Shown here piece after piece: positions 20,071 to 31,096 of a stretch of 64,000 nt of DNA; position 1 is the stretch's first letter, and each line of letters opens with the position of its first letter. Made by a program: the position numbers and the translations under genes. Origin of the DNA: Hyaloperonospora brassicae. Its lineage: Eukaryota; Oomycota; Peronosporomycetes; Peronosporales; Peronosporaceae. The notes beneath the pieces are model-generated. The model searched no databases. It worked only from the letters and a program-made list of their open reading frames with translations, and had not been told where the DNA came from. The stretch spans positions 124,001 through 188,000 of the forward strand of contig CANTFL010001465.1 in the NCBI GenBank assembly GCA_947650285.1. Direction: 5' to 3'.

Positions 20071-21575
20071 CATTCGACGTCAAAGGCTATTTTAGTGTCC
20101 TAGTATCCATTTTTGTCTTCCCCAGTACATTTGCATACAGTTGCAATTTTTTTACAGATGATCGGTGCCACAACTTCATTTAGTACCGAAAATCATACAT
20201 AAGACATCTATTACGTGTCAAAAATATAAAATAATTCTATTTATGCGCGAGTGTAGTTGTTTAATAATAATTTTGTAGCATTCAAGTTTGTCTATTGTGC
20301 GAGCCGAATGCAAGACCTAAATTTTTTATGTACCTAGCTTTCTAATAGACTAATAAAAAGTGAACAAGTGTTGATGGGTCGCTCCAATTAAATGGATCAT
20401 TAAGGACCTCTGAGTTCCAGATACTTATATGTACAATGCACATAGTATTAACACAATGTTCTTGGTTGCATTAATCTTAATCGAGATGTAATATGAAGTG
20501 AATATAATTCGTATTACCGACTTTAAGCCTGATTACTAAGATCTATAAATTAATGGTGTTTTTATTCTTTCCCTTGTCTAAGATGACGCGCTACGTGTGT
20601 ATCAACGACACACCATATACAGCACGAATTTAGGGGTCTTTATAAAAACTGGCAAAAAAGGCGTGCAAGATGCTTCTTCATGTTCACTTGCTTAAGACGT
20701 TTGCCATTCACCTTGGCCCCACGACATTAGACCAACGATATGGGCTTATGCGATAATCGAATAGAGAACACCAGTTAAATTCTTTAAAATCTTGCCGTAA
20801 TCTTAAAACTTTGTAAAGCTGCTTCATTATCTTGACACAATACAGCGCGGACGAGCAGAGCACACTTTGTCTTGGGTGTTGCCCTTGCCGTAAAGTACTT
20901 TTTGTGCATCAGCATTTATTGGCCAATTACTTACAACATCAACTCTGGCTTGTAGGTGTGCAACTATATACTACGTCACAAACATCTTTGAGTAAATGCA
21001 CACTCGTCTCTACTACCACTCATTTATTTTAACTAGTAAAGTTTTTCCGCCAGCTTTAGCGTCGTCGACAGCTCTCCGCGTTATTTTTTCTAGACATAGT
21101 ATACGAAATTAATTGAATTGAACTTCGTCATTTTAAGCATTAAATTACTGTCAAACATTTAACATTAGTCTTATCATGAGCCCATACAAATTTTCCATGG
21201 TTATTTTATCAGTTTATTCCACAATAATTTACAACGATATAATGCAATAAACGTTCTGTCGCGTCGGTCTTCGATTCCTGATTTTTTTGTATTCCGTTAC
21301 ATCTGAATGTCAACCGCGTATAACATTTGAAGCTGATACAAATACATTTTTGGTACGTATACGTACTTGTTGCGGAAAAGATGACGTGCTTATTGTTGAG
21401 CCGTTGATGACCTCGGTCGTCTTGTTCATATCTCGGAGATTTTCCCATCGCAATTAAAAGACAAATTGAATATAAGGTCATAGTCACATTTGAGAGATCT
21501 AATTAAATGTTTTGAGAAGATCATAATCACCGATCTCTAGATTCGTCAACTTAGATCTCAATTAACTGCAAAATA
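20071..21575. other. No gene seen; AT-rich sequence
   Basis: Low-complexity AT-rich sequence with short open frames only. It probably includes the 3' part of the MULE remnant. Nothing else is recognised. Confidence 0.5.
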
Positions 21576-21616
21576 TGGGCTGTGGTGGATATAACAAAAG
21601 AAAGTGGTATGCATCA
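21576..21616 (-). repeat. Possible right terminal repeat of the MULE
   Basis: GGGCTGTGGT and GTGGTATGCAT on the plus strand mirror the GTACCACAGCCC repeats at 17905-17945. Similarity is moderate (about 70 percent by eye), so the pairing is tentative. Confidence 0.35.
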
Positions 21617-22019
21617 CGGTTCCCAGGAAAAGGGCTCTATTTTATTTTAATAATAATAAATGTTCCCGATGATAAAAAAAAGCCCCATTGCATCACGTAA
21701 ATATGCCTTGGATAATTGGAAAATTAAAATGTCTTGCGCCCTAGTATACTCAATTTTATGTGGGACACATACAACTAAACCTATTTAATCATTTTCGTAT
21801 TATATCTAACGGCCGTGATCAACTCTCGACCTGTTTGGAAATCCGCGGGGAGTATTTTGCCGCGAGCGTGCTCCGCTTGCAGCCACAAGTTGCAGGCACA
21901 TCCGCGAGATATTAGGACGTAAACGCGCCTTTGTAATATCCGTCGCGGCCGTAAACATAGTCAGTTGGTGTTTATGTTCTTGATATTAGTGTTGTTGCTT
22001 TAGTTATTAATTTTCTGGA

Positions 22020-22145
22020 TACTATTGTTGATGTTGGTGCTACTATCATGTTGTAGGTGCTGCGGTTGCTGCTATTAATTCAGTAAATATTGTTGGTGCT
22101 ACTACTGATGCTGTTTTTGTAGGTGCTGCGGTTGCTATCGATGTT
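22020..22145 (+). repeat. Imperfect two-copy tandem repeat
   Basis: Two units of about 60 bp, both with TGTTGGTGCTACT or a close variant followed by GTAGGTGCTGCGGTTGCT. GTT/GCT trinucleotides dominate. Open frames on both strands at 22135-22450 look like products of this skewed composition and match nothing I know. Confidence 0.5.
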
Positions 22146-22759
22146 TTTCTACTCGTGGAATTGCACATTTGCGCTCACCAGCGTTTATTCGTCGACGTGG
22201 ACCGTCGTCGTTTTGCAGTGAGCAACGTTGAAGCCCGACAAGTCCGTTTCGACGCCGGCGAAGTTTGTGTCGCAGTCGTGTTTGGAGAACGAGTCGCAGT
22301 CGGAGCTCGAGTTGTAGACGCAACATTCGGAGCAGACACATATGCCGATGTAGTCGCGTGTGGTAGAGGTAAAGACAAGGAATGTAGTCGCTGCAGAGTA
22401 CGGGGTCGCATGCACAAGAGCCCAAAACACGCGCGTGATGGTGCTTAAGGATAGTGTACGTGTGCTTGTGTGTATCTTGAAGAAGAAGACAGTGATGCTT
22501 CTCATACTAAGCTGCGTTTAAGACATATGACATTCATTCATAAATTGATGGTTAAGCAACTTGGACTTTGAATTGCCAGCACCTACTAAGAGGAGTTTAA
22601 GTAGGTTGCATCGTGCTCATTTAAATTGCGTAAAGAGCCATTTTAACCAGAACCAGAACTTGTGTGAATAAATAATTTAAGTATACTAGGACGTGGAGCA
22701 TTTTTTCCATATATTTGGGGCATTTTTTACATTCATGATGAAATGAGGCATTTTTTATA

Positions 22760-23019
22760 TCCCCTAAATGTAATCACAAACTTTAAAAAAATATCTTACT
22801 CACCATCCATTAAGCGCTTCTAGCAGCAATTGGTGGACATTCGGTCGACATCATGGTCTTAAATTAACCAATTGTGAAGCTACGCCGAACATTACCTACA
22901 ATATCATACCTATTCTATATTGACTCGCAACTGTAGAATGGTAATACATTATTTATCAAGATTAGATTTACATTGCCACAATCCGTACTAAAGTCATGTC
23001 ATAGGCTCACCCCGTTACA
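22760..23019 (+). repeat. Truncated LTR of the TGTAAC family
   Basis: The part from CTCACCATCCATTAAGCGC to GGCTCACCCCGTTACA corresponds to the right half of the LTRs at 16626-17062 and 63218-63608. The left part is missing or replaced by AT-rich sequence with two copies of GAGGCATTTTTTA-like motifs. Confidence 0.6.
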
Positions 23020-23102
23020 CCTTCTAACCATTAGTCACAAAAGTGACTGATTTGTGACAAAAATATATCGCGCGGTCCTTTAAATCACCAGAGGGTGGTC
23101 TG

Positions 23103-23539
23103 TGTAACGAGGCACCGGCAAGTACGTACTGGACTAACAATACGACGGTAACTCTCACTGACAACAGTAAAGGTCAGGGATTTGGTACCTCTCAACACTG
23201 CAAAGTGGAAGGTAAGAAGGCTAAAATAATACTTAGGTGTTAAAAAGTAAATTGAAATTTGGTATAATTAAGTTTATTATCTCTTGTGCCTAATTTGTTT
23301 TAACTTCATTATATATATGTAACAAAACGCATGATGACGTCTTCTCGATATCTAAAGCGCGCGTATAGCAGTTATTGGTGCTTCAATAAGACGGTTATAT
23401 TGACTAATAAGTATATACTTGGGTCATTGAAACAACACGACTGAAATTAGTGATGTTGTAGTGTGAAGATTGACTTGATATTCTCTATTATCATTTTGTA
23501 ATTACTTATAATATTATGTAACAGGCTCAGACCGTTACA
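23103..23539 (+). repeat. Diverged LTR of the TGTAAC family
   Basis: Starts TGTAACGAGGCACCGGC and ends GGCTCAGACCGTTACA, 437 bp, the same size as the X LTR. The middle is AT-rich and diverged. No target duplication (GTCTG against ATTGA). It probably is an old solo LTR or the remains of a larger element. Confidence 0.6.
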
Positions 23540-23737
23540 ATTGATATTAAATAAATATCAACCAGGCGCAGGGACAGTGTATCACTACGCGGCCACTAGG
23601 TTTGATGGCTAAGATGTGACAGAGTATCGACCGATGCATAGCTTCCTTAAAGGTATATCCTTTTCTAGTCTGACCCAACGCATTTCTATTCAGCATCGTA
23701 TGGCTAACATATCCAAGGGGTCTGTATTAAAATTTGC

Positions 23738-24943
23738 TGTGGACAAGCGCAGTTATATCATGATGAAAGTTTGGATCGTGCGAACTAATTTGATAGGTGG
23801 AGCGCACTCGGAGACGGGCCCATTGGCACGAGTGATGGGATCAACACAGACTGAGTGAACAAAAACGATGTTTTAGTGATGCGAACTTATCTACCTAATG
23901 GGCAAAAAAGTGTACGATCAAGGATCGGCGATTGACCGATCACGATTCGCGATCAAGGACTCGGATCACCAAGCTACAAGAAAAGGCTTACTCATGAGGT
24001 AAAAAACATCTGGATTACGTATTAAAACCGGACAATGGATTATGGGTGCATATGGAAGCATTCTGGAGGAGCGGATCATCAAACACGCGTAGTTTAAGAA
24101 GTAACAGAGATCCGACCGTGGATGCCCGATCGAATAAGCAAAATATTGATCACGATCTATCCTGGGTATGTACCGCTTGATTGCGTGAGCACATAATTGG
24201 TGCGAACCAAATACCGCCATCCACTACCTGTGCGATCAGCTACACGAGCGATTCACTACCGAGCAGTCTGTCAACCGAGTATCTGCTGTGGACCACATGA
24301 TGCAAGATGTTGATTACATAGACAGGCGATACGCAGCAGTTGACCTAGCAAAATCAGATAGGCATAGTCACAGGTTTTGGATTTTGCTGGTTGCCATTAA
24401 CATAATTGAATTTGCAACGAAAGACACGCGTCGACTTCTGCCGAGCAGGATTTTTGGCCTCCCGTCGAACAGAGAGTGACCCGCGTCTATAAAAACGTCG
24501 CCTTTGAATTGTGTGGCCAGGCGGGACGTCAATTCTACCACTCCAAACTGCTATTAGGCGCAGGAAGCCTAAGGGTTAGGACTCAAGATCGCGAGACGGC
24601 TCAAGTGGTCAGAAGAATCGCGCACCGAGCATCGCCTCTGGACAAAGGCGAATCTGGGAGAGCGCCCAAGTTACAAGCGATCGAGTGAAGAATTCCCACT
24701 CGATCCACCCCACGTTTGACCGGGCGAAAAATTTCCACCCGATCAACACCTATCCCTAAGACGGTCAAGTTCAGCTTCATCTCAAGTCCAAAAAGAAGAG
24801 CGAAACCCGACCCACCGACGGGTACACAAGGTAAGCAAGAAGATGCAGAGCACGGAATCGAAGTACTGCCTCCATTAGTCGGTCGTCCGGGCGCCAGTGG
24901 AGAGTCGGTATCACAAGGAATTTGTGATTACCACTCTACCACA
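23738..24943 (+). repeat. 5' LTR of L (divergent subtype)
   Basis: Starts TGTGGACAAGCGCAG and ends ACCACTCTACCACA, 1206 bp. The last 150 bp are close to the R LTR, but the main body is nearer to the E1 type and differs from the 3' LTR of L over most of its length. It contains the conserved ATCTGCTGTGGACCACATGA at about 24280-24300 and the terminal hairpin. Confidence 0.75.
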
Positions 24944-27290
24944 ATGGTGCGCGTGCCTGGATCTTTAAGTGACTCGGGATTCCACCGTGAGTCCCTAAGC
25001 AAAGATGTCAAGATCAAGACTGAACCTGGGATAGAAGCGCTATCGAAAGAGGGATTGACGCAGACGTGTGAGAATGGAGGATCTACAGATCGTCAGAGTT
25101 TTGGGAGGGGCTTTGACGACAAGAAAATAGAGAGGAAGACCGGTCGCACGGTCTGGAAGAAAACCCCTAAACACCTCCTGAGACCCCTTCGGGGCCCACC
25201 GCAGATCGTGCTGCAAAGCAGGATCCGCAGGATGAAAAGCCTAGGAGAATCCTTAAACGACTTTCATTCATATCAGATGAACCATCAGAAATGATGAAAA
25301 AAGAATCGAAGAGTTCGGACGACTTTAAGAAGCTATCCGCGGTGATATAAGATCGAGACCTCTACAAGAACAGGCAAGCCGGAGACGAGGTCAAGACGGA
25401 GAAGATGGATCAAGAACTAATGTCAGTGGATCACGAAATGCAGATTGAAGATTTGCGATTCGATGAAATCAGCCGGGAATACCATTTGGTGTAGCTGAAG
25501 AAGCTGTTGTCGAACGATCCAGTGCTGAAGACGATCAAGTTGAAGCTGATTGGAGCGCCACGCAGACCGATATCAGCGCCCAAACCAACTACCAACGTGT
25601 TAAAGACGCGCCAGAGTCTAATTAACCTACTAACGGAGGCGGGGTTTAATGCTGGAAAGTTCGATGCGCAAACACTACTAGAGTGCAACCACGATCGAGT
25701 GATCGCTGCCGGACAGTCGCTGTTTTAGACGTTCAGCTCACTCGTAGGCATACATGACCCTGGAGACAATTCGACTTCGCCGATCGGCACTACGGATCAA
25801 CGGATCAAGCCGCGAGTCTCGATGGATCACGTTCTCACACCGATCAACGACTTCTCCAAAGATGAACACACGGGATCGTCTCGTTATGCTTCAGCGGAAC
25901 CAGGGGAGGACTCGAATGATTCGTTCGAGATCCAACGGATGTCGCTAGGACCAAGGGGCGCGGATCTGTTGCGCAATAAATTTGAATGGGACGGGGCAGA
26001 GGCGCAAGCGGGAAAGCCACCGGCGACGCAGTTCATAAACACGGTGGAATCAGATTAGGTGAATTCCTATTTTCGAGCAGCCATGAACAAATATGAGATA
26101 TAACAAGCCCGTATGAACGCCGAGCTATCGGTAATTCACCAACCCAAACCGAAGATTGGTATGCCGGATGTGGACACGGAGTCGGTTGGATCGCGTCTTA
26201 GTATATCGCACGATTATGATCGTGAGCGCCGAGACCAAGGTAATAACAGATTACCACAGGTGGCAACGGCAAGGGCATCGGATGGTGGTGGTTTCTCTAA
26301 CCAAAGGATTCAAACTTCTGCGATGGCCGAACTGAAAGAGTTTGCTGGACGACAAAAGAATGAAAAACGGACCAGAATCTGGATCAGTAAGGTGAAGTCA
26401 GCGCTCCTGCGCGATCAAGCGCCAGAAGTGAAGAAGTGCCTGGTGTTCAGCGATCTTCTTACAGGAACGGCGCGTGACAGGTATAACAAGCTCAGCCGCT
26501 CGACGAGGACTTCGTGAAAGGCACTCCTGGAAGACTTCATGGCCAAATACGGAGGGAAGAACGGCATTTCAGTTGGCACACTCTACCACCAAGCCCGTAA
26601 GCGATCGAACAAAACTCCATTGGAGTACTTGTACCGTCTGAATGTGGCCGCGATCCGGGCGAAGATCTCGATACGAGATGGACCGTCTGCCACCCGCAAG
26701 GAACATGTGATCATTATATTGGTACCCTGGACGATCGCGATCTGGCTAGAATACTAACGATGTTACGACTTGGAGATGCAGACGACCGTGAAGAAACTAT
26801 GCAAGAATGCGAAAATATGGAAGTATCAGAAGCTCGCGCCTCTATGCGGTCGAATCAATTTCGACAGCGTCTTATGTCACAGGCGGCCCAAATGCAGCGA
26901 AACCGGCCCGTGCTGTGAGAGATATCCACTTGGAAAGCGAGAGCAGTGGATCAGAAGTTGATTCGGGCGGATCGGATACTGACTCGGATCGACGCAATGT
27001 GTACATGGCTGCAGCTGCAGATCGCGCTCAGAAGACACGAGACCCGATCGTTCAAAATGAGAGACTTGATCAAGAGAGACACTACGATCGTGAAAATTCT
27101 CAAACAGTGTGCACGCACTATGGATAGAAGAGACATGACGATCGAGGATGTTGGAAGAGACTTACGTGTCAGAAGTGCGGACGCAAAGGTCATCCTGCGG
27201 ATAAGTGCTAATACGTGTGTTTCGTATGCAAATAATACATCCACGACGAAGGAAAGCGCCCGACGGAACAGCTTTATAACATGATTCGCC
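24944..27290 (+). pseudogene. Gag of L
   Basis: The frame opens at 24944, overlapping the primer-binding site (MVRVPGSLSDSGFHRESLSK), and can be followed to the capsid-like domain with about six stops: LLSNDPVLKTIKLKLIGAPR, VLTPINDFSKDEHTGSSRYA, ELKEFAGRQKNEKRTRIWIS, FSDLLTGTARDRYNKLS, a stop in place of Trp (about 26516), then FMAKYGGKNGIS. After a frameshift near 26705 come DDRDLARILTMLRLGDADDR, an acidic Ser-rich stretch, and the CCHC knuckle CQKCGRKGHPADKC (27167-27208). From about 26270 on, the sequence is almost the same as E1; before that it is clearly different. Confidence 0.8.
24945..24962 (+). promoter_or_regulatory. Primer-binding site of L
   Basis: TGGTGCGCGTGCCTGGAT begins two bases after the LTR end (ACA, A, TGG). 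It would pair with a tRNA ending in ATCCAGGCACGCGCACCA, which fits acceptor, discriminator and T-stem layout, but I cannot name the tRNA. The ATG formed by the A before TGG opens the gag frame. Confidence 0.6.
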
Positions 27291-28770
27291 AATGGCATGT
27301 TCCTACCAAGCATGCAGGGACGTCGCCGGAACAAGCCGAGAAGATGCTAAATCAGGACGCTCGCCAGGTTGGAATCTGGTACTAGCCGGGAGTTCTAGGC
27401 TCTGCATACATGCATTTGTGAGAGGAAGTTGGTCGACGGAAGCGACGACAAGCAGGATGATCTACATAATACATTTGATTCTTCAAATTGTCTGTGTTCC
27501 ATTTCGAGTGTCAGAAGACATGATGAGTACGCCCGATCGCTCACCAAGATGGAACTTGTCTTAGCACCGGTCGAGTCAAGGGGATATTGGCAATACCATA
27601 CACCAGGAAAATGGTTCAAGCAGTCTAAAGCGGCTGGAAAGATTAGCAACGAAAAGGCCACAATGCTACTCGAATCGGGAGCGTAGATCTCGATCGTGGA
27701 CACTACCTTTGCTCGTAAGGCAGGATGTGTCATTGACGAGAATCAAAAATAGGAGTGTGTGGGGACCGGTGAAAACACATACATTACCGAAGGACGTACC
27801 CAGATCAAGATCACCCTAAATGAATCGCTGGTATACTACTTTGATGTGTGGGTAGATAATCAAGTCGCTCAAGAAACGATCCTGGGTATGGATTACATGG
27901 TACTCGCAGGAATACGTCTGGACTTAGCGGATGGGGCGCTGGTATTGCCGGATGAAGTGAGGATTCATCTAGCAGGACGCAGACCTCTGTACAGATCGTC
28001 CATGCAACCGATCGTGATCCCGGGCCAGCATGTAGTTCTACCGGTAGGTAGATCGACAGAGATAATGATACCCAGTTCAACGTCAAGATGTGGGTGAGGC
28101 GCGATCCAACATGGGTACCCACCTTGACCACCGGGACGGGTTGGATCAAGTACTTGCATCTGACAAATCTCAGCGACACGGAAGATACTCTCGATCGCGG
28201 ATAGGCTTTAGGCTGGATTATGGCTGCCAATATGGTACCTCGATACCCAGGCTACGTCTCGGTTGAAGCACGACGGTACAACGAGTGGCAGACTCTAGCA
28301 TTTGAGGCAACGACAGAAAAATAGGAAAAACTGACGCCCGAACACGCTGGTTCGCTTGTGGATCACCGACCTTACCCTGATTCGACGAAGATTTTAAGTA
28401 GACCGAAAGAGAAAAATGGATCAACGGGCAGCCCGATCCGAGACGCGAAAGTTTCTCCACGTGTGGAGCCACTACCACGTGTCGTTAACACGATCGAAGA
28501 GACGGACGGAGGAGATCGAGTACCCGAGGGACCAATGGAAGGAGGTTGAATGACTGAGGACAGGAATACCAACCGATCGCATGACGGATCGCGTGACGTA
28601 ATCGATGACATACAAGTGGATCATCGATCAGCAAGCATACTGCCTGCGGCTAACATGATTCAAGAACAAGCGACGAACGACGGAGCCGGCGATCAGTCCA
28701 AGAAAGAGACCGGCCTTTCACCAGATGTAAAGACTGATGAAGAGCCATGTCCGGAGGATGACAGAATAGA
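27291..28770 (+). pseudogene. Protease and linker of L
   Basis: The active site reads MLLESGA (ESG at 27672-27680) followed by a stop and then ISIVDTTFARKAGC. Next come ETILGMDYMVLAGIRLDLAD and LPDEVRIHLAGRR in the open frame 27759-28097. A hydrophilic, Asp/Glu/Arg-rich linker (28358-28774) leads to RT. The catalytic Asp is replaced by Glu, so the protease would be inactive even without the stop. Confidence 0.7.
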
Positions 28771-29960
28771 ATAAGAGCCGGATGCCTCTAACTATCGTCA
28801 TGAAAGTGGGAAACTGTACGCCGAAGATGTGGATCAACACATGGCGGTATTGACGGACATCGTTACGCCTACTTCCGAAGTTACGATTTGCGATATTCAC
28901 GTAGGCGATCCGGACGTCCCGCTTAGTGATGACCAGGAACGATTGAGACAACTGATCTAGAGAAACGAGCACCTTCTGATTGTCAAAGAGAACGCACTCC
29001 TTCCAGCCGCACGGAGGGCGATATGCGATATTGACGTGAGAGACGCGAGCCCGATCGCACCGAGAGTACGGCCAGTAGCGCCCAAGTTTCGTGAAAAACT
29101 AGCGGATTTGATTAAAGGACTGCTATCAGCCAAGATTATTCGATCTTCCACATCATCTTTGGACTCGCCGATCGTCCTGATTATCAAGAAAATGACGATG
29201 CCATTCGATTATGTATTAACTATCGACGAGTAAATCAGCTAGCAAGGAAGATGGTATATCCAATGCTATTGATCAGTGAACTACTACAAGCAATGGAAAA
29301 ACAATGTTGTATTGCTCACTGGATATGGCAAGCGGGTTTTGGGTGGTGGAGATGATGGAACAAGCCAGAAGTATTTCCGCATTTATTACGCCATCAGGCT
29401 TGTTTGAGTGGCTGCGGATGCCGTTTAGGTTAAAAATGGTCCGCAGATTTACCAACTCCTGATCGACAATGTATTGCCTGGCTATTGGAAGATCGTTGCT
29501 GATCCAGACACCCCCTCTATGGGGACGTCCAAAAGGACCGACGTGATTACAGAAAGAGAGCCGGAAGCCAGTCAGACATCTTCTGTGCTAGGTCGAAGAT
29601 CGTACATCGATGACACATTGATTTCAGCTACATCGTGGAATGCTCTATATGAAAGAGTAGACGGTTTGCTACGTGTATGCGACAAGTGGAATTTGTCGAT
29701 CAGCCTAACCAAAATTGTTTGGGGACGGCGCGAGGTATATTATCTCGGTCATCAATTATCACTCGCTGGATTGGAAGCCTATCCAAAGGAACTTGGATCG
29801 CTGGTTAATATCCGGTTTCCTCTAACGCTGCGGTCGACGCAGTCGTTCCTGGAATGTTTGAATTACTATAGCCGATTCATTGAAGACTTTGCAATATATG
29901 CATCATTGCTCTACGAACTACGCGAAGCAGATTTCCACGCAATCGGCCGCATGAAAAATA
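28771..29960 (+). pseudogene. Reverse transcriptase of L
   Basis: Same blocks and lesions as the RT of E1: PVAPKFREKLADLIKGLL, DSPIVLIIKK, a stop at 29231, LDMASGFWVVEMMEQAR in another frame, a shift at about 29430-29460, then LIDNVLPGYWKIV and SYIDDTLISA (YIDD at 29603-29614). The 253-codon frame 29474-30235 includes RT thumb, connection and the start of RNase H. It would copy the RNA into DNA if intact. Confidence 0.85.
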
Positions 29961-30075
29961 TGAAGCCGCCTAAACCGAATAAAAAGAGGGCTGACGATCA
30001 GAAAGGTCAAGGTTATAGCGAACCAGATAGTATCGGTGTTACAGGGGGCGATCCTGCGTTTTTCTGTTGGACAGG

Positions 30076-30432
30076 GGGCTACCTGAACTCGACGGACCTT
30101 AGCCGATGGAAAAAAGCGACGATTTCGTTCACTATGCTGAAATGTAAGACAGCTAAGACTCCGATTCTTAAACACATTGATCCGGTTCGCTCTACACTGA
30201 TAGTGTTCTATGATACTAAATGGGCAGTTTTGTAGCTTTGCTACAAGAACACGATGCAATATACTGGCTCGTAACGTTCACAAGCCTAACGCTAAAAACC
30301 AACGAGATTAACTATGGCATGGTGGAAAAAGAAGTTTTAGCTCTGCTGCGCATCCTGGATATCGACTACACTATGCTGGTTGCACGAAAAGTCAAGGTGA
30401 TCACACGTCATTCGACGTTGCCTGGCTAGTAA
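30076..30432 (+). pseudogene. RNase H (Ty3 type) of L
   Basis: Begins in the RT frame with TLIVFYDTKWAVL (first Asp), breaks at 30235, continues from 30220 as QEHDAIYWLVTFTSLTLK, EKEVLALLRILD (Glu) and RHSTLPG, then a stop. Nearly identical in E1 and R. Confidence 0.75.
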
Positions 30433-30449
30433 AACCTTCAGGACTGAAT

Positions 30450-31080
30450 GTGAGGCTAGGGAGATGGGCGGCGTTGTTATCGAATTGGACGCTGGAGATC
30501 AAGAAGTGTGAAGAGGGAGAAGATGAAATACGTGGTACACTCGCCGCCAGCATAACCCCGCGCGAAGAGGATGACGAGATGTTGATCGCGATCGCCCTTC
30601 AGAAACAGCCGAAACATACTATAAGCACGTCACCACCAACAGTGGAGAAGGGTGAAAGTCTTTGGGTGGTCAGATTTGATGGATCGGCCCGGATTCACCG
30701 AAAAGGCGGGGTATATAGCGCGATTGTATGGAAGCTCCCAAAATGGAAGGTAGTGACTGCCGCAGCCGAATATGCGACGGACTTGACAGTGAAAGAGGCT
30801 GAGTACCGTGGATTGCTACTAGGTTTCGATATCTTGGCCGATCAAACGCGGGGGCTTATCATCATTTGTGGCGAATCTAATCTAGTGATCAGGCAGATGC
30901 GCGGAGAAATCGATCGCAAGGCGCCCGGATTGCAATTCTTACTTCATAAGGGTATGGAGAAGCTTCGATCGTAGCCGATCCACGAATTCCTACATGTGAA
31001 GAGCGACTGGAATCAGAGTGCTGATCGATTGTCAAGAAAGGCTTTGCAACAAGAGCAAGACTCGATCTCGTTGTCCGATC
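30450..31080 (+). pseudogene. Archaeal-like RNase H domain of L
   Basis: The 174-codon frame 30450-30974 includes a basic tether (GRWAALLSNWTLEIKKCEEG), then the second RNase H fold: VVRFDGSARI (Asp 77), KEAEYRGLLLGFD (Glu 118), CGESNLVIRQM (Glu 142 where Asp is expected). After one TAG, HVKSDWNQSADRLSRKAL carries the last Asp. This frame continues, with two more stops, into integrase. The domain is separate from the normal RNase H and matches the extra domain of plant Tat and oomycete gypsy elements. Confidence 0.75.
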
Positions 31081-31096
31081 AAGATTGTCAGGATTA

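Noticed and set aside
22135..22505. Overlapping open frames on both strands as a gene
   Set aside because: They lie beside a GTT/GCT-rich tandem repeat, several frames are open at once, and no motif is seen; composition explains them.
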